Below are positions 18,397-27,549 of a stretch of DNA of 64,000 nucleotides, piece by piece (position 1 is the stretch's first letter; every line of letters starts with the position of its first letter). This DNA comes from Lientehia sp934351765 (lineage in GTDB: Bacteria; Bacillota; Clostridia; Lachnospirales; Lachnospiraceae): NCBI RefSeq assembly GCF_052118925.1, contig NZ_JBQKGG010000001.1, positions 248,001 to 312,000 on the forward strand, written 5' to 3'. A program made the position numbers and the translations under genes. Below the pieces are notes generated by a model. The model made no database searches, was not told the origin of the DNA, and was given only the letters and a program-made list of their open reading frames with translations.

Positions 18397-18509
18397 GTTT
18401 GAAAATCTCCTTTCTCCTTACCATTTTCGGTAAATTCTATCTTTTTATTTCACTAGAGGTGTTTCTCATGCTTGATAAAGCTCATTAATTTCTGTATGTG
18501 ATCCGCCAT

Positions 18510-21500
18510 TTAGCCACCAGTCACCTGATCCAGGAGCATAACGAGATCCGTCATGCTGACGGTTCCATCTTCGTTCAGATCTCCAGTGGAAGCGTCCACC
18601 TGATCTCCGGCTGTTAAACGGTCCAGGAACACGACCACATCGGTCAAGTTTATTTTCCCGTCTCTGTTCAGATCTCCTTTTTTTACTTCCGGCAGATCCG
18701 GCTCCGTTGATCCGTCATAAGCCGGGACATCGACCCGGATTCCGCTGCTCCAGCGCTGTGCATAGCTCATCTCATAAAGATAAACCACACTTTCAGCTGT
18801 CGTAAATCCCTCCAGCATGACCAGATTTTCTCCCTGTTTTACCGCGATCCGCTGTCCGTCCCGCTTCATGACGCTCGCGCTTGGAATCGGATTGCTGGAA
18901 GCTCTGATATCCGGAAGGTAATAAAGATAGCCGTCCATAGAAGCGTTGATCCGTAAAAGGACTCCTTTCTCTCCACGGCTCACCATCGCCGGAAAACCGG
19001 CAGTGACCTTCGGCAGGTCATTGTTTCTGGAAAGTGTCAGATGATAATCCTGCTTTTTCTTTCCGTCCTCAGCCGTCACCGTAATCCGAAGCTCCACCGG
19101 AGCAGCGCCCGCCGCCTTTACCTTGTATCGGGTCCGGATTCCTCCGTCCAGCACCGCCGCAAGCGGTTCCAGCTCCGTTCCGTCCTCCACCTGAAAGGCT
19201 CCGCTTAACACTGTTACTTTCATGGTAGAGCCTGCGTTTTCCGGAAGCACCGGCCAGATATAGTAGAAATCATAATCGCCGTTTCCGAAGATCGAGGACC
19301 TGTATTCGGTCCGTCCCTGCGTAAAGGCCGGTTCCAGCTCCATGTCCATAATTCCAAGGATCTCCGAATAGCTGACCTGAAGATTTTCCAGGGAGGTGTC
19401 CGTATGCTGGCGGCGGATCCGGAACTGATACGTTCGGATCTGTCCGTTTTTCGTTAAGACCACCTCGGTCTCCAGAGGCTCCTCACCAAGCTGATATGTT
19501 TTCTCTGTCCGCGCTTCGCCGTCCAGAAAAACCTCTGCGCCCTCATTGCCATAAAACCGGATTACGGCTTCGTCACAGTCAGAAGGCACCACGATCTCAT
19601 GATTCACCGCCTGGCGGTCAAAGGCCGCGCCTCCGTCCAGAACGGCTCCTTCTGTCTGTAATTCCACCCGGTCCAGATAAACATCCGATGGCTTCAGGGC
19701 ATACATCCAGGAGGATTCATACCGGAAATACAGCCGCCCGGCCGAATCCACCAGGACACTTCCGCCGCCGCTTCCGGCCACCTCGTTCTGCTGGTAGAGC
19801 ACGCCGCTTCCGGGGCCCGGCTCCGTGGCTCCCGCCTGATCCTTAATGAGGTATACTCTTCCGTCTGTGCTGTCCGTCGTATAATACAGACAGACATAGC
19901 CCTCGGTTTTCTCATAAGCCGTTGAAAGCGTTCCGCTGCCCTTGGGGCAGGCCGTAAGCTCCGTCCGGTAAGCCAGAGAAAGGCTTCCATCCTTCTCCAG
20001 ATTTATTACATTCAGATAATACGGCGGCGTTACCACCTGGTAGGTATCCACGGACGCGCTTGCCACATAGATCCGGTTTTTATAAACCACCGGCGTTCCG
20101 TAGACCGTTCCTCCGGTCGGATACGCCGAAGCCTTTCCGGTATCCAGCGTCCCGTCCTCCGCCAGCGGATAGCTGCACAGATATCCTTTGTCCGTTGCAA
20201 ACCAGATCCGCCCGCTGCCGTAACAGATCCCGGTGGAAATGATCCCCTGCTCAGCCGGCAGGGAAAATTTCTGGAGGGTCGCCCCTGTCGTTTTATTCAG
20301 ACAGTAGACTGTTCCGGAACGGCCTGCCGCATACAGACAGGTGTCTCCGGTGTAGACACCGGTACGATAATAGCCGCCGCTGTCGTACCGCCTCCAGATA
20401 GCTGTTTTCTTCTCGTCGCTCTTGTCCGGCTCCTCATCGGCCGCCGAAAGGCAGATCAGATTCCCGTCGGCAAACCCGGCGTAAAGATACCCGGAATCAT
20501 AACGAAGCGCCGTGGCCGCATTGCCGCCGATGGTATCCTGGTAACGCCAGAGCGGTTCCAGTGTCTTTGCATGAAAACACTGAAGCCTCCCCTCCGTCTG
20601 AGGGACAATAATCATACCAGCTGCATACAGAGGCTTGACAAAGGTACTGTTCCCCGGCCCCTGCATGGTCACGCTCTTTTCAATTTCTCCGGTTTCTTTG
20701 TTCAGATACACCAGCTGATTTCCATAGAAGCAGCAGATATAATCCTCTACCAGGATTCCGTCGCTTAAACTTCCCAGCGCATCCGAGTTTTTCCCGTATT
20801 TCTGCTTCCACAGGATTTCCGTATTGTTGGCCGAAGACGGCGTCGGTGCCGACACGATATTTAAGTTCTCCGCCGTTTTCCAGTAGCTGCCCCATTCCGA
20901 GGCAAGCTCCTCCAGCGTATTATCCGCACTCTTTTCCAGCCGGAATTCGAGCTGTTCTTCTTTCCCGCCGATAAGGCTTCCGCTCTGGCTCTGATAGCCG
21001 GGTGCTGAGACCGTATAGGTATAGGAGGCATCTTTGATCACTTCATAGCGGCCATCAACCGGATCGATCTGCTCTCCGTTCTCATCATAAAGCGCAAATA
21101 CGGCCGTCTCCGGTTCCAGATTCACCGTTAAATAACACGCTTCGTCCACATAAACCGTCAAGACATACTCATAGGGAACGGCGTTTTCTCCGTCCCCGGA
21201 TTTCAAAACTGCTTTTACTACCCCCTGCGACAGGGCAAGACGGTACGTTCCGTTTTCCGCCGGCTCTCCGTTGACCGTCTGGAGCGTATGATAGGATTCC
21301 GCGCCGGTTAAGCCAAGCTCCAGTTCTTTCATGGACGACGGTACATGGAGACTGTACGCATACGTCGTCTTTGCAAAAAAAGGCGTATAGGAAAGCGTCT
21401 CTCCCGCCGCACTCTTTACCGAAAGCCCGCCCAGATACGAACCGCGGACCACATGGATCACATACTCTTCGGTCGTCGTTCCATCCGATACCGTGATCAG

Positions 21501-22229
21501 CAGTTCCCTTGGCTCTGTATTATAGGATTGGATCAGATACCCCGCCGTTCTCGAAGAAAGGGAGGTCGTCACATCGGTACTCACCGGGATTTCCACCGGA
21601 TTTCCCGTCATGGCATCCTCAAAGGACGCCACGATGGAGGTCGTCTCCGGAAGATCGTCCCGGAGCACCGGCCGGACAAACACCGCAAGGGCACTTTCCG
21701 GGATCCGCAGAGTATATTCCCGGCTTCCTGCCTCCAGCTCTGTCAGCTCATACCGTCGGCTTCCGGAGCTGTTCTGCATAAATAAGAGGCTTTCCAGCAT
21801 AGGCTCCTGCACCGTCACAAGAACGCGGCAGGACGCTGAAAACGAGCCGGCCCGTACCGTCACCGTCGCAGAACCGCCCGTACCCTCCGGAGCCGTGACA
21901 ACTGCCTCGGTTCCGTTTCCGGAAACAGTCACCACCGCCGGATCATCCGATTCCCAGGTAATTTCCGGTGAAGCATCTGTTCCCTCCGGAAGAAGCACTG
22001 CCGTCAAAGATGCCGTTTCTCCGGTTTTCATGATCAGAGTTTTTTTATTAAGTGTGATTCCCTTCAGGGAACTGTCAGACTGCGTCTGTATATTCTGCAT
22101 CGTCTGCTCTGTTTGTAGAGTTTCTTCCGCCGCATACGCCTGATGCCGGGAGAAAGGCAGGGAGGATACCAGCATCAGCACTGCAAGAGCAAACGCTGTT
22201 CTCCGTTTTTTCCATTTCCTGTTTCTCAT
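18510..22229 (-). CDS. Secreted dockerin protein with Ig-like, cadherin-like and PQQ-like beta-propeller domains (DocB)
   Basis: 1239 residues. Signal peptide (about 1-34, HQAYA). A Big_2 Ig-like domain (about 55-142; LKGITLNKKTLIMKTGETA), one or two cadherin-like beta-sandwiches (about 147-355), a PEGA-like segment, then a PQQ-like beta-propeller (about 460-840) with repeated strands such as LVYLNKETGEIEKS and GTVYCLNKTTGATLQ. Further beta domains follow. The C-terminus is a type I dockerin with two calcium-loop repeats: GDLNRDGKINLTDVVVFLD and GDLNEDGTVSMTDLVMLLD. No glycosidase domain was seen. It is a paralogue of the protein at 22309-25923, and its likely partners are the two cohesins just downstream. 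Confidence 0.88.
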   Translation of the reverse strand: MRNRKWKKRRTAFALAVLMLVSSLPFSRHQAYAAEETLQTEQTMQNIQTQSDSSLKGITLNKKTLIMKTGETASLTAVLLPEGTDASPEITWESDDPAVVTVSGNGTEAVVTAPEGTGGSATVTVRAGSFSASCRVLVTVQEPMLESLLFMQNSSGSRRYELTELEAGSREYTLRIPESALAVFVRPVLRDDLPETTSIVASFEDAMTGNPVEIPVSTDVTTSLSSRTAGYLIQSYNTEPRELLITVSDGTTTEEYVIHVVRGSYLGGLSVKSAAGETLSYTPFFAKTTYAYSLHVPSSMKELELGLTGAESYHTLQTVNGEPAENGTYRLALSQGVVKAVLKSGDGENAVPYEYVLTVYVDEACYLTVNLEPETAVFALYDENGEQIDPVDGRYEVIKDASYTYTVSAPGYQSQSGSLIGGKEEQLEFRLEKSADNTLEELASEWGSYWKTAENLNIVSAPTPSSANNTEILWKQKYGKNSDALGSLSDGILVEDYICCFYGNQLVYLNKETGEIEKSVTMQGPGNSTFVKPLYAAGMIIVPQTEGRLQCFHAKTLEPLWRYQDTIGGNAATALRYDSGYLYAGFADGNLICLSAADEEPDKSDEKKTAIWRRYDSGGYYRTGVYTGDTCLYAAGRSGTVYCLNKTTGATLQKFSLPAEQGIISTGICYGSGRIWFATDKGYLCSYPLAEDGTLDTGKASAYPTGGTVYGTPVVYKNRIYVASASVDTYQVVTPPYYLNVINLEKDGSLSLAYRTELTACPKGSGTLSTAYEKTEGYVCLYYTTDSTDGRVYLIKDQAGATEPGPGSGVLYQQNEVAGSGGGSVLVDSAGRLYFRYESSWMYALKPSDVYLDRVELQTEGAVLDGGAAFDRQAVNHEIVVPSDCDEAVIRFYGNEGAEVFLDGEARTEKTYQLGEEPLETEVVLTKNGQIRTYQFRIRRQHTDTSLENLQVSYSEILGIMDMELEPAFTQGRTEYRSSIFGNGDYDFYYIWPVLPENAGSTMKVTVLSGAFQVEDGTELEPLAAVLDGGIRTRYKVKAAGAAPVELRITVTAEDGKKKQDYHLTLSRNNDLPKVTAGFPAMVSRGEKGVLLRINASMDGYLYYLPDIRASSNPIPSASVMKRDGQRIAVKQGENLVMLEGFTTAESVVYLYEMSYAQRWSSGIRVDVPAYDGSTEPDLPEVKKGDLNRDGKINLTDVVVFLDRLTAGDQVDASTGDLNEDGTVSMTDLVMLLDQVTGG

Positions 22230-22308
22230 GTTTTCCCCGCCTTTCTTTTCCCGGCCTGAAGCTCATGCTATTAAAACAATGCAGCATCCAGGATTTTAAA
22301 AACTTCTT

Positions 22309-25300
22309 TTAAAGATTTTCTGTAACCTGATCCAGCAGCGCAACTGCATCGGTCAGATTCACCACACCGTCACCGTTGATATCGCCAACCAGAGGACTTA
22401 CCACCTCTTTACCTGCAGTCAGAAGATCCAGCAGCATAATGGCGTCAGTCAGAGAAATCTCCTCGTTTCCGTCCAGATCACCAAGCTTCCGATATGCGTC
22501 AATCTTCACCGAACGTACCTCAGAATATGCTCCGGTGGAATCCTTCATAACCAGATAAACAACCTTATTCGTTGTCTTTTCCAGCCCGGTGAAGGTCAGC
22601 TTGTTTTCCCCTTTTACGTTTGTCAGCTTCTCTCCGGCTGCGATGGTGTCCGCATCGGGAGCCTCCGCCGCAGGATCCTCCAGCAGATAGTAGACACTGG
22701 AGGCCTTGTTCGCCGTAAAGGTGATATCTGCCGTTGTCTCCGTCCGGTCAGACAGCTTTGCATCTGTGATCTCGGGGAGCGGAAGAATGTCACCGGTGTA
22801 GAGCTTAAAATTATAGATCTTGGACTGGGTTCCGCTTTGGTTGCTGATTTTTAAAGATACATTTGCAATGGATGCCGTACGGGTACTGAAATAGCAGCGT
22901 ACATTGGTCTGCCCCGTCCTTGTATCCTCGCGTATTCTCGGTTCACTGCTCAGGCCGTCGTAGCTTACCACTTCGATGGTATCGGTGGAGCCAAGCTTCT
23001 TGATCCAGAAGTCTGCCTCGCTCTCTTCCGGATCCTCAAATCCGGCCATGTAATCGGTAACTCCGGGGTCAAATTCCTTATCCAGAACGTACATTTGTCC
23101 TATTCCCGCATTGGGATTGTTGGTAATGACAAGGCTCTTTACTACCGGACCCTCCATGGCACTGAAATGATACGTCTTTATATAGTCGCCATTGGTAAGC
23201 TGAACTTCAACATCTGCCTTTCCGTCAGTCATGCTGATCACGGCTTCACCCGAATCGCAGGGCTTTCCATTGACCGTAATGACCGTTCCGTCGTTTGCCG
23301 TTACATGCAGGGTAAAGTTCTCGGTTCCCTGATCCACCGTGATCATGTGATCTGTTAAGGAACCGTCAAAGGTATCGCCGCCGTCAATGACTGCGTTTCC
23401 GCCGCTTACCTGCAGATTGGTAACATACGCCTGCGCATTGCGGATCGCAAACTGCCATGCGGAGTCGTTCTTCATGTACATGGTACCCTTTTCATCGACT
23501 GCCACGCTGGCGATACAGTACTGAGGATGGCTCGGGCAGTAGAACTCGCCGGACTCGGGATCTGGCTCGGTCATGTCTGCGCTGTCCTTGATCATGTACA
23601 TGCTTCCCTTGGAGCTGTTCTCCATGAAGTATACATAAACATAGCCGGTCTCTTCTTCGTAAGCCGTTGTTACGACACCGGAGCTCTGGCAGTAAGAATT
23701 GGTGCTTACGGAGTAAGCCTCGCTCATGGCGCCGCTTTCGGGATCGATCTTGATGACCTTCAGGGCACCCTTGGAACCAAATCCGCCGGTGGACCAGCCG
23801 ATATACAGACGGTTATTGTAAATAACAGGGGTACTTACCGATGCACCGCCCAGCTCCAGAGGCGCGATCAGGTTTTCCAGATCCAGGGTACCGTCATCCG
23901 CAATGTTAAAGGAATACAGTTTTCCGTGGCCGCTGATAAAATAGATTCTCTTGTTGTAATACGTCACACCGCTTCGTCCGCCGTCGATCACCACCGACTG
24001 AACGGTTTCACCGGTTACCTTGTCAATGCAGAGAAGACGACCCTGATCCGTCTGGTTCGCCGGTCCGGAAGCTGCAACAAATACATACTTCTCATTGCTC
24101 CATACATCGTTCCACCAGATGTTTCCGTTGGAATCCATATTTCTCCAGGTTGCATCCTTGGCCTCATCGCCGACGGTCGGATCTTCATCCTCAACAGAAA
24201 TGCATACCAGAGCGCCGTTGCCCTGAAGTCCGAAATAAATGTAGCCATCGGAATAACGGATCGGGCTGTTGGAGGAACCGCCGTTTGGATCGGTATAGAC
24301 CCAGAGAGATTCCATGGTATCTGCATTGAAGCACTGAACACCGCCGTTGATCGGTACAAAAATCATACCGTTGCCATATGTAGAAGGCATTAAGTTAAAG
24401 CCTGCACCGTCCTTTGTGGTGGCGCTGCCGACTACATTACCGGTTTCCTTGTCCATCTTATAAATGGTATTCTTGGAAAAGGTATACATGAAGTTGCCTG
24501 CAATGATCGGGGTGCTTCCGGAGCTGGGAGTTACCGATACGCCGGTCTGCCGTTCCCAGACAACCTCGATGGCACTGCGGTTGATGGGGGTCTTTACATT
24601 TACGATGGAATTATTATCCTCACCGCAGCGTGCCCCCGGATAGGTCGGGTTGTACTGGGTCAGCGGATCGGATTCCGGAGTTTTTTCCAGGGTAAAGGTC
24701 TTTATGGTATCCTCGGAAAGATTCAGAAGATTTCTGCCGTTTTCGTCCTGCTCGTTCTTCGGAGCCTTATAGCTCTGGTATCCCCTGGCCGTTACGGTGT
24801 AGATGTAATCCTCCTTGGGGTACAGCTTATAGGTTCCGTCTGCCTCCGGGATCACACGGGTCTTTCCTTTTGTACCGCGGTACAGGGCGAACAGTGCGCC
24901 GTCGGTCTTCAGATCAACGGTCAGGGTCACCGCCGACACCTGATTAATAGTAACGGTGTACTCCTGGGCAGCATCCGAACCGTTCTTTACGGAGACGGTC
25001 AGCTTGTTCTCACCAGGCTGAATCGGAAAGTCATAGGTTCCGTCCGCCGATTCCGTTCCGTTGAACAGGAAGGCTGTTCCGTCTGCTCCCGCCAGCTCCG
25101 ATGCCTTTACCTTTACGCTTGTCACATCATCGATCACATTCACGGAATAGTCTGTAACCAGCTTGCTGAATCCAGGTGTAAAAGCAATCGCAGCCCCATT
25201 TGCATCCGTCAAAGTCAGACCGGAAAGCAGAGCCTTTCTCTTAACGTGGATCTTATAGGTCTCGGATACAGATCCGGAGGCTGCTGTCAACGTAACTTCT

Positions 25301-25923
25301 GCTCCCTTTGCACCCTTTGCGATCAGTTTTGGAAGGGAGGTAAGGGCGGCGGTGGAGGTAGCCTTCACCGTCTTTGCCGCACCGTCGATATCCGTATAGG
25401 TGTAGGTCAGTGTTACGCCGCTTGCCGCAGCAGCGATTCTCGCTCTCGTCCGGAAGTAGGTGCTGGAAGCCTCCCAGTAAACAACCGTCTCTCCGTTCTC
25501 GTCAAAATCCGGGGATAAACCAACCTTGTCATTGGTCTCGAGACCAAGTAACAGGCTGTGAGTTTCCTCTTGTGCAGAAAGCGCGCTCTTATTTTCCGGT
25601 TCCTGAGGTTCTGCCTCTACATCAGCATCAGTCCCCTTATCCTTCGCCGCTTCAGCTGCAGGCTCTGCAGCCTTGCCCGCTGCCTCTTCTGCCTTTCTCT
25701 CTGCTGCTTTGTTTTCTTCTGCTTTGGTTTCTTCTTCTCCGGTCTCCTCCTTCGAAGCCTCTGTCTGCTCTTCTGTCTCTGCATCCTGGACCGCCTGTGC
25801 AGAAGCTTCCACTGCAGTCTGTGCAGGATTATCCGCGGAGGCAGCCAGAACCGGGCTTGTTCCCACACTCAGCACCATGCTGAGGCTTAACAGAAACGCA
25901 AGCCATCGTTTGGTTTTTCTCAT
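22309..25923 (-). CDS. Secreted dockerin protein with cadherin-like and PQQ-like beta-propeller domains (DocA)
   Basis: 1204 residues. Signal peptide (1-28), an E/A/K-rich linker (about 30-125), beta domains including a cadherin-like sandwich (about 232-328), a PEGA-like segment (about 333-385), and a PQQ-like propeller (about 430-830) with blades such as TIYKMDKETGNVVGS, GVQCFNADTMESLWVY and RLLCIDKVTGETVQS. The C-terminal type I dockerin (about 1145-1204) has GDLDGNEEISLTDAIMLLD and GDINGDGVVNLTDAVALLD. AGGAG lies 8 bp before the ATG. It heads the run of surface genes after the terminator at 26023-26048. Propellers of this kind bind ligands or proteins; in Bacteroides the B12-binding BtuG is also a propeller, which makes corrinoid binding worth testing. 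Confidence 0.88.
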   Translation of the reverse strand: MRKTKRWLAFLLSLSMVLSVGTSPVLAASADNPAQTAVEASAQAVQDAETEEQTEASKEETGEEETKAEENKAAERKAEEAAGKAAEPAAEAAKDKGTDADVEAEPQEPENKSALSAQEETHSLLLGLETNDKVGLSPDFDENGETVVYWEASSTYFRTRARIAAAASGVTLTYTYTDIDGAAKTVKATSTAALTSLPKLIAKGAKGAEVTLTAASGSVSETYKIHVKRKALLSGLTLTDANGAAIAFTPGFSKLVTDYSVNVIDDVTSVKVKASELAGADGTAFLFNGTESADGTYDFPIQPGENKLTVSVKNGSDAAQEYTVTINQVSAVTLTVDLKTDGALFALYRGTKGKTRVIPEADGTYKLYPKEDYIYTVTARGYQSYKAPKNEQDENGRNLLNLSEDTIKTFTLEKTPESDPLTQYNPTYPGARCGEDNNSIVNVKTPINRSAIEVVWERQTGVSVTPSSGSTPIIAGNFMYTFSKNTIYKMDKETGNVVGSATTKDGAGFNLMPSTYGNGMIFVPINGGVQCFNADTMESLWVYTDPNGGSSNSPIRYSDGYIYFGLQGNGALVCISVEDEDPTVGDEAKDATWRNMDSNGNIWWNDVWSNEKYVFVAASGPANQTDQGRLLCIDKVTGETVQSVVIDGGRSGVTYYNKRIYFISGHGKLYSFNIADDGTLDLENLIAPLELGGASVSTPVIYNNRLYIGWSTGGFGSKGALKVIKIDPESGAMSEAYSVSTNSYCQSSGVVTTAYEEETGYVYVYFMENSSKGSMYMIKDSADMTEPDPESGEFYCPSHPQYCIASVAVDEKGTMYMKNDSAWQFAIRNAQAYVTNLQVSGGNAVIDGGDTFDGSLTDHMITVDQGTENFTLHVTANDGTVITVNGKPCDSGEAVISMTDGKADVEVQLTNGDYIKTYHFSAMEGPVVKSLVITNNPNAGIGQMYVLDKEFDPGVTDYMAGFEDPEESEADFWIKKLGSTDTIEVVSYDGLSSEPRIREDTRTGQTNVRCYFSTRTASIANVSLKISNQSGTQSKIYNFKLYTGDILPLPEITDAKLSDRTETTADITFTANKASSVYYLLEDPAAEAPDADTIAAGEKLTNVKGENKLTFTGLEKTTNKVVYLVMKDSTGAYSEVRSVKIDAYRKLGDLDGNEEISLTDAIMLLDLLTAGKEVVSPLVGDINGDGVVNLTDAVALLDQVTENL

Positions 25924-25952
25924 ACTTCATTCTCCTTTCTTCTCTATCTGTC

Positions 25953-25980
25953 AAAGAACACGCTTCATAAGCGGTTCTTT
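25953..25980 (-). promoter_or_regulatory. Leader hairpin 30 bp ahead of the first dockerin gene
   Basis: An inverted repeat (arms about 12 bp with one bulge, 3-nt loop) ends with GTTCTTT on the minus strand and lies directly upstream of the AAAGGAG site for the gene starting at 25923. It could be a weak terminator or an mRNA 5' stabiliser. No convincing promoter was found between it and the terminator at 26023-26048. Confidence 0.4.
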
Positions 25981-26022
25981 AAGACCTCACTCAAGATCCA
26001 TACACTTTTTTATAAAATAAAG

Positions 26023-26048
26023 AAGAGCTTCTCCGAAGAGAAGCTCTT
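26023..26048 (-). terminator. Intrinsic terminator between the LRR gene and the dockerin operon
   Basis: Perfect 11-bp stem (AAGAGCTTCTC / GAGAAGCTCTT) with a UUCG tetraloop on the minus strand, followed by CTTTATTTTAT. It would stop most transcription coming from the riboswitch promoter after the LRR gene, so the dockerin run either has its own promoter or depends on readthrough. Confidence 0.75.
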
Positions 26049-26133
26049 ATATTTCGCCATGATACAATACGCCCTGCTCCTCTGGATCTTTTTGAAACAG
26101 CAGGTCATACGGGCTATCCGCACTTCCGGACAT
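26047..26133 (-). CDS. Possible 28-residue small protein
   Basis: Between the LRR gene and the terminator. ATG at 26133 with AAGGA 6 bp upstream. The product ends PYDLLFQKDPEEQGVLYHGE plus Ile, which looks more protein-like than random, and the stop codon sits at the edge of the terminator hairpin as expected for a last gene. No family is recognised. It may equally be a relic of a larger gene. Confidence 0.3.
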   Translation of the reverse strand: MSGSADSPYDLLFQKDPEEQGVLYHGEI

Positions 26134-26219
26134 AAAATTCCTTCCGGCTGGCTCCGGGATCTAACCGGATCACCTATCAATTACCAACGTAAACTGTATC
26201 GATGTATTATTATTCAATT

Positions 26220-27023
26220 TTACAAATATTCTATTTCCATACCGTATTCGTTCGCGTAAGCCTCCATCCGGCTTCCCTTCGGACATCGGATCACACAGTT
26301 TTTATTGGTAATCCATTCTCCGATCACTTCCGGATCTCCCGGTACCTCCAGAACCTTCAGTCTGGAACATCCATGGAATGCCCATTTTCCGATGGTTTTC
26401 ACGGTCTCAGGCACACGAACATATTCTAACGCCTTGCATTTGAGAAAAGCTCCCTCACCAATATCTGAAAGCTCTCCGGGAAGCTCCAGCTCCGTAAGGC
26501 CGCTGGCATAAAACGCTCTCGCGGCGATCCGTTTTAGATGCTCCGGAAGATGCAGGGTTTTCAGCTCTCCGCATTTATAAAATGCTTCCCTTCCGATCTC
26601 CTCCAAACTGTCCGGCATAACAAGCGCCGATAATTCCTTACATTCTGAAAATACACGATTCGGCAGCCGCTGCACCTGATTATTCTTTTCAAATTCTACT
26701 TTTCCAAGACGCTTGCAGCCGTAAAACGCGGCATCCTCCATTTGCGAAAACGCTGACGGAAAACTCACAGTCCGCAGATTGGAACAGCCAAAAAAGGCTT
26801 CCTTTCGGATTGTACTGAGATTGGGAACGCCTACCTTTCTAAGGTTTGTGCAGTTATAAAATGCCTGTCCACGGATCTCAACTATCTGCGGCAAAAACAC
26901 GGTTCGCACCTTGATATTGTTTTTCAGAGCCTCTCTTCCGACGATTCTGTAGTTTTCATCAATTTCCAGATCTGGCACTGCCCGCCGAAGTGCCTCCTTC
27001 CGCTCTAAAACCTGCTCCGTCAT
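26220..27023 (-). CDS. BspA-like leucine-rich repeat protein (cytoplasmic)
   Basis: 267 residues from the ATG at 27023 (GGGAG 8 bp upstream); the frame is open to an ATG at 27152, but that start has only a weak ribosome site and adds a basic, non-conserved stretch. The body is made of LRR_5/BspA-type repeats of about 23 residues: IGREAFYKCGELKTLHLPEH, IGEGAFLKCKALEYVRVPE and IGKWAFHGCSRLKVLEVPG. There is no signal peptide, although most BspA-like proteins are secreted. It is the first gene after the cobalamin riboswitch and its terminator, so it is the most direct candidate for B12 control. Its role there is unclear. Confidence 0.75.
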   Translation of the reverse strand: MTEQVLERKEALRRAVPDLEIDENYRIVGREALKNNIKVRTVFLPQIVEIRGQAFYNCTNLRKVGVPNLSTIRKEAFFGCSNLRTVSFPSAFSQMEDAAFYGCKRLGKVEFEKNNQVQRLPNRVFSECKELSALVMPDSLEEIGREAFYKCGELKTLHLPEHLKRIAARAFYASGLTELELPGELSDIGEGAFLKCKALEYVRVPETVKTIGKWAFHGCSRLKVLEVPGDPEVIGEWITNKNCVIRCPKGSRMEAYANEYGMEIEYL

Positions 27024-27166
27024 GCCGTACACTCCCATCGCTTTCTTGTTTTTTCTATCCACACTGTCTTCTCTCTGATATATCGAACAGTGTTTCAAAA
27101 CAATCCTGCATCGGATAATTTTTTCCGGAAGCCCTGCACCGGACTTCTTCATACGGGTTTTCTTTC

Positions 27167-27191
27167 AGCAGGAATCATTCCTGCTTTTTTT
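27167..27191 (+). terminator. Plus-strand terminator-like hairpin with no plus-strand gene
   Basis: A 9-bp inverted repeat (AGCAGGAAT / ATTCCTGCT, 1-base centre) is followed on the plus strand by TTTTTT. Nothing upstream on that strand looks coding. It lies in the leader between the riboswitch terminator and the LRR gene, so it may instead belong to leader RNA structure. Confidence 0.35.
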
Positions 27192-27216
27192 GTTTCATAG
27201 GATGCACTTTCCTGTG

Positions 27217-27242
27217 AAATAAAAAAGCCGCCCACAGGCGGC
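27217..27242 (-). terminator. Riboswitch expression-platform terminator
   Basis: On the minus strand GCCGCC-TGTG-GGCGGC is followed by TTTTTTATT. It lies about 100 nt after the B12 box and about 190 nt before the LRR start codon, the usual place for the terminator of a transcription-controlling riboswitch. High cobalamin would be expected to favour termination. Confidence 0.85.
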
Positions 27243-27344
27243 AAATATCTGTCCAAAAAAAGTGTCCTTTTAACAGAAATTTCTCAATTCCTGAATTGCT
27301 CTTTTTTCTGCACATTTCTTTCGCCGTGACCCGCAGCACTGAAA

Positions 27345-27535
27345 TACAGTCAAAGCAGGTTTTCTGACTCCGGGTTTCATCGTTCTCCCCGCCTTCCCAG
27401 TTTCCCAGTGGCATTTCAGGGGATCACTCCGCCCATACAGTAACGGCATTGTCCAGGACTCTCACCTGATTCCCTTTTAACCTTCGCTCCGCTCAGAGGA
27501 GTCTCCGGCACTCTGACTTCTGCAAAACTATTGCC
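27345..27535 (-). promoter_or_regulatory. Cobalamin (B12) riboswitch
   Basis: Minus-strand RNA with the conserved aptamer blocks in order: AAAGGGAATCAGGTGAGAGT (the GGTG..A..TCC block is at 27456-27466), TGCCGTTACTGTA (27436-27448, consensus CnG..C.ACTGTA), GCCACTGGGAAACTGGGAAG, and the B12 box AGTCAGAAAACCTGC (27355-27369). It senses adenosyl- or methylcobalamin. A sigma-A promoter lies just upstream and a terminator about 100 nt downstream. The first gene after it is the LRR gene, and the following 26 kb encode dockerin, cohesin, transcobalamin-like and ECF proteins. Confidence 0.95.
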
Positions 27536-27549
27536 TAGTTTTCGTGTAT

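Noticed and set aside
16073..25923. Cellulosome interpretation of the cohesin/dockerin genes
   Set aside because: No glycoside hydrolases or carbohydrate-binding modules; the cargo domains are propellers and Ig-like folds.
26050..26200. Second riboswitch before the dockerin genes
   Set aside because: The minus strand contains ATGACCTGCTG, slightly like a B12 box, but the other aptamer blocks are missing and a small coding frame explains the stretch as well.
27175..27414. 79-codon minus-strand frame overlapping the riboswitch leader
   Set aside because: It begins inside the aptamer and runs through the terminator; the B12 aptamer explains the sequence. A 7-codon frame at its end (MKQKKQE) is too short to claim.
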